Shown here piece by piece: positions 14,264 through 14,780 of a stretch of DNA of 14,780 nt (its first letter is position 1; every line of letters begins with the position of its first letter). The translations under genes were made by a program, and so were the position numbers. The notes beneath the pieces are model-generated. The model worked only from the letters and a program-made list of their open reading frames with translations. It was not told the origin of the DNA and did no database searches. Source of the stretch: an uncultured Collinsella sp. (GTDB lineage: Bacteria > Actinomycetota > Coriobacteriia > Coriobacteriales > Coriobacteriaceae); contig CABUDZ010000053.1 of NCBI GenBank assembly GCA_902490445.1, positions 1 through 14,780 of the forward strand. Reading direction: 5' to 3'.

Positions 14264-14369
14264 CACTCGAACCCAACACTTCCTCACGGGTGACCGTTTT
14301 GGCATCATCCGTGAAGTTGATATTGAGTACGACCCGGTCATCAAAGACGTAGACCGAGTTGACAGGCGC
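14223..14369 (-). pseudogene. C-terminal fragment of a large serine recombinase
   Basis: On the minus strand about 48 codons read APVNSVYVFDDRVVLNIN, then FTDDAKTVTREEVLGSS, up to a TAG at 14225-14223. This resembles the C-terminal tail of large serine recombinases (Tn4451/TnpX-like integrases), where a pattern such as VNSVYVYDD-VVLTFNY-D-KTVT--EV-GS precedes the stop. Nothing recognisable as the catalytic or zinc domain lies upstream; homology stops near 14369. The piece is therefore a stranded 3' end, probably left by excision or deletion of an integrated element. The last 41 bp overlap the DUF523 gene on the other strand. Recognition is from memory and the fragment is short. Confidence 0.6.
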
Positions 14370-14473
14370 CGTACCTAGGCAGCCCCTCCCCGCGGCCCTC
14401 GCGCAGGAACGCGCACGCGGCCTTCCCGTCTCTTGCGCCCCTCCCGGAACTGTCCACATCAGTGTAGCCAATC
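14370..14473. other. Unrecognised stretch between two mobile-element fragments
   Basis: About 104 GC-rich bases separate the recombinase tail from the transposase tail. Open frames on both strands cross it, but none gives a protein I recognise, and each neighbour's homology stops at its edge. A stop (TAG, 14465-14467) closes the transposase frame on its upstream side. It is probably scrambled remnant sequence. Confidence 0.4.
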
Positions 14474-14699
14474 CAGTCCGCAAAGGGCTGCAGCCCGGAC
14501 AACGCGGCGATGGAGGGCTTCTTCGGCCTGCTCAAGAAGGAGTTCTGGCACGGCCGGGACTGGTCGGACTGGACCCCCCGCCCGCTTCATCGAGGAGCTC
14601 GGGGGCTGGATCGGTCGATATAATACGGAGAGGCGCAGCGATGCGCTCGGTGGCCGCACGCCGGCTGAGTTCCGCTCCGCGCTGGGAAGGGCCGCGTGA
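14474..14699 (+). pseudogene. IS3-family (IS150-like) transposase OrfB, C-terminal remnant with a frameshift
   Basis: The first part (14474-14573) encodes QSAKGCSPDNAAMEGFFG and LLKKEFWHGRDWSDWT. This contains the DNAAMEGFFG...LKKEF segment around the last acidic residue of the DDE integrase core. The remainder, PARFIEELGGWIGRYNTERR and then GGRTPAEFRSALGRAA up to TGA at 14697-14699, lies in the next frame. The shift falls at a run of six C (14574-14579); five C would restore a continuous family-like reading (DWTPARFIEEL). The N-terminal three quarters, with the first two catalytic aspartates and OrfA, are absent. It cannot encode an active transposase. Confidence 0.8.
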
Positions 14700-14719
14700 C
14701 GGTCCATGAAATCATCCGC

Positions 14720-14746
14720 AGTCCCCATTCTTGCCCCTTTGGGACA
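14720..14746 (+). repeat. Putative right end of the IS3-family element
   Basis: About 20-50 bp after the transposase stop, the sequence AGTCCCCATTCTTGCC then CCTTTGGGACA ends in GGGACA. Read inward it starts TGTCCC, resembling the TG...CA termini of IS3-family elements. The opposite end is missing from the window, so the repeat cannot be confirmed. Confidence 0.35.
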
Positions 14747-14754
14747 GCTTCTTG

Positions 14755-14774
14755 TTGGGGCGTGCCTGCCCCAA
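14755..14774. terminator. Small hairpin at the right window edge
   Basis: TTGGGGC (14755-14761) pairs with GCCCCAA (14768-14774) around a 6-nt loop, GTGCCT. It could be the terminator of a gene lying beyond the window on either strand, or part of the neighbouring mobile DNA. The window ends 6 bp later. Confidence 0.35.
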
Positions 14775-14780
14775 ACCCTG

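Overview
This 14.8 kb window is GC-rich bacterial chromosome with compact operons and several GTG starts. The protein sequences look like those of a Coriobacteriia (Collinsella-type) actinobacterium. That assignment rests on memory of protein patterns, not on a database search. Most of the window is housekeeping chromosome; the last ~0.5 kb is debris of mobile elements. I found no rRNA, tRNA, CRISPR array or phage module.

Region 1 (1-6349, plus strand) is a tight operon: the 3' end of rnc (RNase III), smc (chromosome condensation), ftsY (SRP receptor) and ffh (SRP54). Gaps are 10 nt, a 1-nt stop/start overlap, and 10 nt. A perfect 17-bp hairpin closes it and also serves the convergent gene downstream. 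It combines chromosome organisation with both GTPases of co-translational membrane targeting.

Region 2 (6405-8790) centres on a 166-bp divergent promoter region. To the left (minus strand) is a DUF134 HTH / NifX-like fusion with a tail of 12 His and 6 Cys in 37 residues. To the right (plus strand) are thyA and folA, the coupled dTMP-synthesis / folate-recycling pair. The region between holds a 12-bp and a 20-bp perfect palindrome, both centred on CATATG, plus a third degenerate copy. This is the most interesting feature: a probable metal- or cluster-responsive regulator next to its likely operators, possibly also affecting thyA-folA.

Region 3 (8791-11250) holds a TrmH/SpoU-family RNA 2'-O-methyltransferase and a MATE-type multidrug exporter. 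Region 4 (11216-13786) has a minus-strand cobO (corrinoid adenosyltransferase), which converges on the MATE gene with a hairpin overlapping both stop codons, and a divergent ftsH (membrane AAA+ metalloprotease) that ends at a strong terminator. A DUF523 protein follows.

Region 5 (14223-14780) is a mosaic of degraded mobile DNA: the C-terminal tail of a large serine recombinase (minus strand), ~100 bp of unrecognised sequence, the C-terminal end of an IS3-family transposase (plus strand) broken by a one-base shift in a C run, and a putative IS end.
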